Notes under the pieces: model-generated | The model's input: the letters and a program-made list of their open reading frames with translations, nothing else | What the model was told of the DNA's origin: nothing | Database searches by the model: none | Assembly (NCBI GenBank): GCA_022729835.1 | Contig: DZBC01000004.1 | Span: 1 to 25,300 of the forward strand | DNA: 25,300 bases | Source: Sulfuricurvum sp. | Lineage (GTDB): Bacteria; Campylobacterota; Campylobacteria; Campylobacterales; Sulfurimonadaceae | Reading direction: 5' to 3' | Program-made: the position numbers and the translations under genes | Shown here: in pieces, positions 23,977-25,300 of the stretch | Numbering within the stretch: the first letter of the stretch is position 1 | How the letters are laid out: the number at the start of each line of letters is the position of its first letter

Positions 23977-25253
23977 GCGCGGGGTGTGTCGGCAATCTGC
24001 ATCACATTCACACCCTCTTCGTACATGTAACGCAGCGCAAAGCCATGTTTGCTCACAATGGTCTGCGTAATGTAAAGCCCCAGCCCCAATCCGCCCCCCT
24101 CAAAGCGTCGGTTGAACGGACGGCTAAAGTCCCCGCTTATTTCAATCTTTTGACCTACATTACGAATCTGTATCGCCTCATTCAAGAGTGCCACTACCAC
24201 CTTTCCCTCACCATAGCGCAGCGCGTTGTCGAGCAGGTTCTTGAGCGCCACGGCGAAGTACTCAAAATCAACTTCGATGATGCGTGATCCATCCCCTTCG
24301 ATGACGATCTGCGGCGCATCGCGCAGCAGCAGATCGACGGCGTGCTCGAGCAGATCACCGATACGAAAAGGCGCTTTGCGTAGCTCCCACTCCCCGCTCG
24401 TAAGCTGTTCGATGCGCCCTAGCTCTCCTAGCACAAACTCCATGCGTTCAAAGAGCCGCGCAAAGCGTGTGCGCAGTATCTCGTCGGTGATGTATTCGCC
24501 TAGTAGCGCTCCCTTCATCAGCGGGGTTTTGAGTTCGTGCAAAATATTGCGCAAAAAGAGCGTCCGGGCTTCACGCACGGCCCTTAGCCGCGCTTGTACG
24601 CGGTTGAATTGCCTTGCGATGGCGGCAATTTCATCATTGCCGCTTACATGTAAGACTCCGCCTTGCTCCCGCGCATCAAGTGTCTCGATGGCCGCTTCGA
24701 GTGCACGCAGAGGCAAAAGCTTGCGGATAAAATAGATAAAAAAGAGGATTAAAATCGCATCGGCACCCAAGATCAGCGCCCAAAACGGCACCGCTTGGCG
24801 CGACTCAGTCTCGCGTAGCACCACACACTCCCCCTCTTGCATCGAAGGCGGAGGTATCGCACCATCAAAAGGCATTTGCGGCAGCGGGCCTTGCAAGCCA
24901 AGAGATGGAGGCGGAGGCCGCCGCATAGGAGCTCTCGGGCTACACGCCATAAAATAGTTCCCGCCCTCAAAACGATACATCGCGCCAAATGGAGCGCGGG
25001 AGAGCTCCTCGCCCTGCTCTCGTAGCGCCTGAGTCATCCCTTCCACCCGCTCAAGCATCATCGCCGCTAAAAGCGCCTCACCCTGATCGCGCCGCAGCTC
25101 GTGCGCGACATGACCGTAGCGCTGCAACATCCGCGCACTTTCGTGTGCCTCTCGGTAACGGTGTTCAAAAAAGAGCAGCAGATTAATCAGCACCAAAATC
25201 AGCACAAAAAAAGCGCCCAGCCGCAGGATCAAAGAGTCTTTATTGATTGACAA
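23973..25253 (-). CDS. Two-component sensor histidine kinase (ArsS-like)
   Basis: A 426-residue membrane kinase. Helices at about 10–29 and 156–177 flank a periplasmic domain of some 125 residues with a Pro- and Met-rich stretch between Cys104 and Cys143. A HAMP-like linker (178–228) follows, then HisKA with His239 in FLRNILHELKTPLM, and a HATPase domain with LLDNALRYGEG and GGGLGLGLYITQTI. The kinase type (HELKTPLMKG) resembles Helicobacter ArsS and its Campylobacter relatives. The start appears to be TTG at 25253, 14 bases inside the regulator gene, which implies coupled translation. The signal might be acid, metal or envelope stress; the sequence does not decide. Confidence 0.88.
   Translation of the reverse strand: MSINKDSLILRLGAFFVLILVLINLLLFFEHRYREAHESARMLQRYGHVAHELRRDQGEALLAAMMLERVEGMTQALREQGEELSRAPFGAMYRFEGGNYFMACSPRAPMRRPPPPSLGLQGPLPQMPFDGAIPPPSMQEGECVVLRETESRQAVPFWALILGADAILILFFIYFIRKLLPLRALEAAIETLDAREQGGVLHVSGNDEIAAIARQFNRVQARLRAVREARTLFLRNILHELKTPLMKGALLGEYITDEILRTRFARLFERMEFVLGELGRIEQLTSGEWELRKAPFRIGDLLEHAVDLLLRDAPQIVIEGDGSRIIEVDFEYFAVALKNLLDNALRYGEGKVVVALLNEAIQIRNVGQKIEISGDFSRPFNRRFEGGGLGLGLYITQTIVSKHGFALRYMYEEGVNVMQIADTPRA
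24022..24029. repeat. TACATGTA palindrome within the ArsS-like kinase, first copy
   Basis: Flanked as GTACATGTAA. On the minus strand it is read as TAC ATG TAC, Tyr-Met-Tyr, the third possible reading frame. Confidence 0.85.
24644..24653. repeat. TTACATGTAA palindrome within the ArsS-like kinase, second copy
   Basis: Perfect 10-mer, encoding Leu-His-Val on the minus strand in the HAMP-like linker. Confidence 0.9.
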
Positions 25254-25300
25254 ATTTGTATCCTTGTCCCCGCACGGCGATCAAATAGTCGGGTTTTTTG
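25240..25300 (-). CDS. OmpR-family response regulator, C-terminal fragment
   Basis: Only the last 19 codons are inside the window. They read KKPDYLIAVRGQGYKFVNQ and a TAA; VRGxGYxF is the end of the winged-helix DNA-binding domain of OmpR/PhoB-type regulators. It lies directly upstream of, and overlaps, the sensor kinase gene, so the two form a cognate pair. The receiver domain lies beyond the right edge. Confidence 0.85.
   Translation of the reverse strand, partial: KKPDYLIAVRGQGYKFVNQ

Noticed and set aside
1632..24653. The iterated palindrome as an ordinary transcription-factor operator
   Set aside because: Most copies lie within coding regions far from promoters and in every codon phase, which does not fit a single regulator regulon; only individual intergenic copies may act that way.

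Overview
The window looks like chromosomal DNA of a Campylobacterota (epsilonproteobacterial) organism, probably a free-living relative of Sulfurimonas or Sulfuricurvum. Two gene orders support this: secG–(deacetylase)–frr–pyrE, and def/clpP/tig facing folE/fliI. The second matches, from memory, Campylobacter jejuni Cj0191c–Cj0195. A NifS plus three-domain NifU pair and an ArsS-like sensor kinase fit the same group. The genus is inference. Coding density is very high: genes abut or overlap, often by 1–17 bases, and no gene-free stretch exceeds about 260 bases. I see no tRNA, rRNA, insertion sequence or CRISPR array.

Layout. 1–263: leader region with a consensus minus-strand promoter firing out of the window. 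264–2050: BI-1 family membrane protein, stand-alone ThiD2, and a convergent BioC-like methyltransferase. 2111–4939: plus-strand operon secG, polysaccharide deacetylase, frr, pyrE, small helical protein. 4936–8375: minus-strand operon tig, clpP, degenerate GGDEF protein, def. 8541–10431: folE and fliI, divergent from tig across a 17-bp palindrome. 10541–12760: nifS and nifU. 12851–19517: a signalling island with a frameshifted REC–HD-GYP gene on the plus strand, then, in minus-strand transcription order, REC–HD-GYP, single-domain REC, globin-type hybrid kinase and c-heme-type kinase. 19746–21929: secreted subtilase. 21945–23408: PIN–PhoH ATPase. 23554–25300: Spy/CpxP-like periplasmic protein facing a sensor kinase and the end of its OmpR-family regulator.

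How the genes work together. The first half is housekeeping: secretion, ribosome recycling, protein maturation and proteolysis, pyrimidine, thiamine, folate and biotin steps, Fe–S assembly, flagellar export. The 12.8–19.5 kb block reads as a redox- or gas-sensing phosphorelay, with a haem globin domain and a CxxCH domain as inputs, feeding HD-GYP c-di-GMP phosphodiesterases. The right end looks like an envelope-stress or metal two-component system with its periplasmic accessory protein.

The most unusual signal is not a gene. The palindrome TACATGTA, mostly as TTACATGTAA, occurs 17 times in 25.3 kb by eye, where about 0.4 is expected in random sequence. It lies inside genes in all three reading frames and between genes at promoters, ribosome binding sites and gene ends. 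It behaves like a highly iterated genomic palindrome of unknown function.
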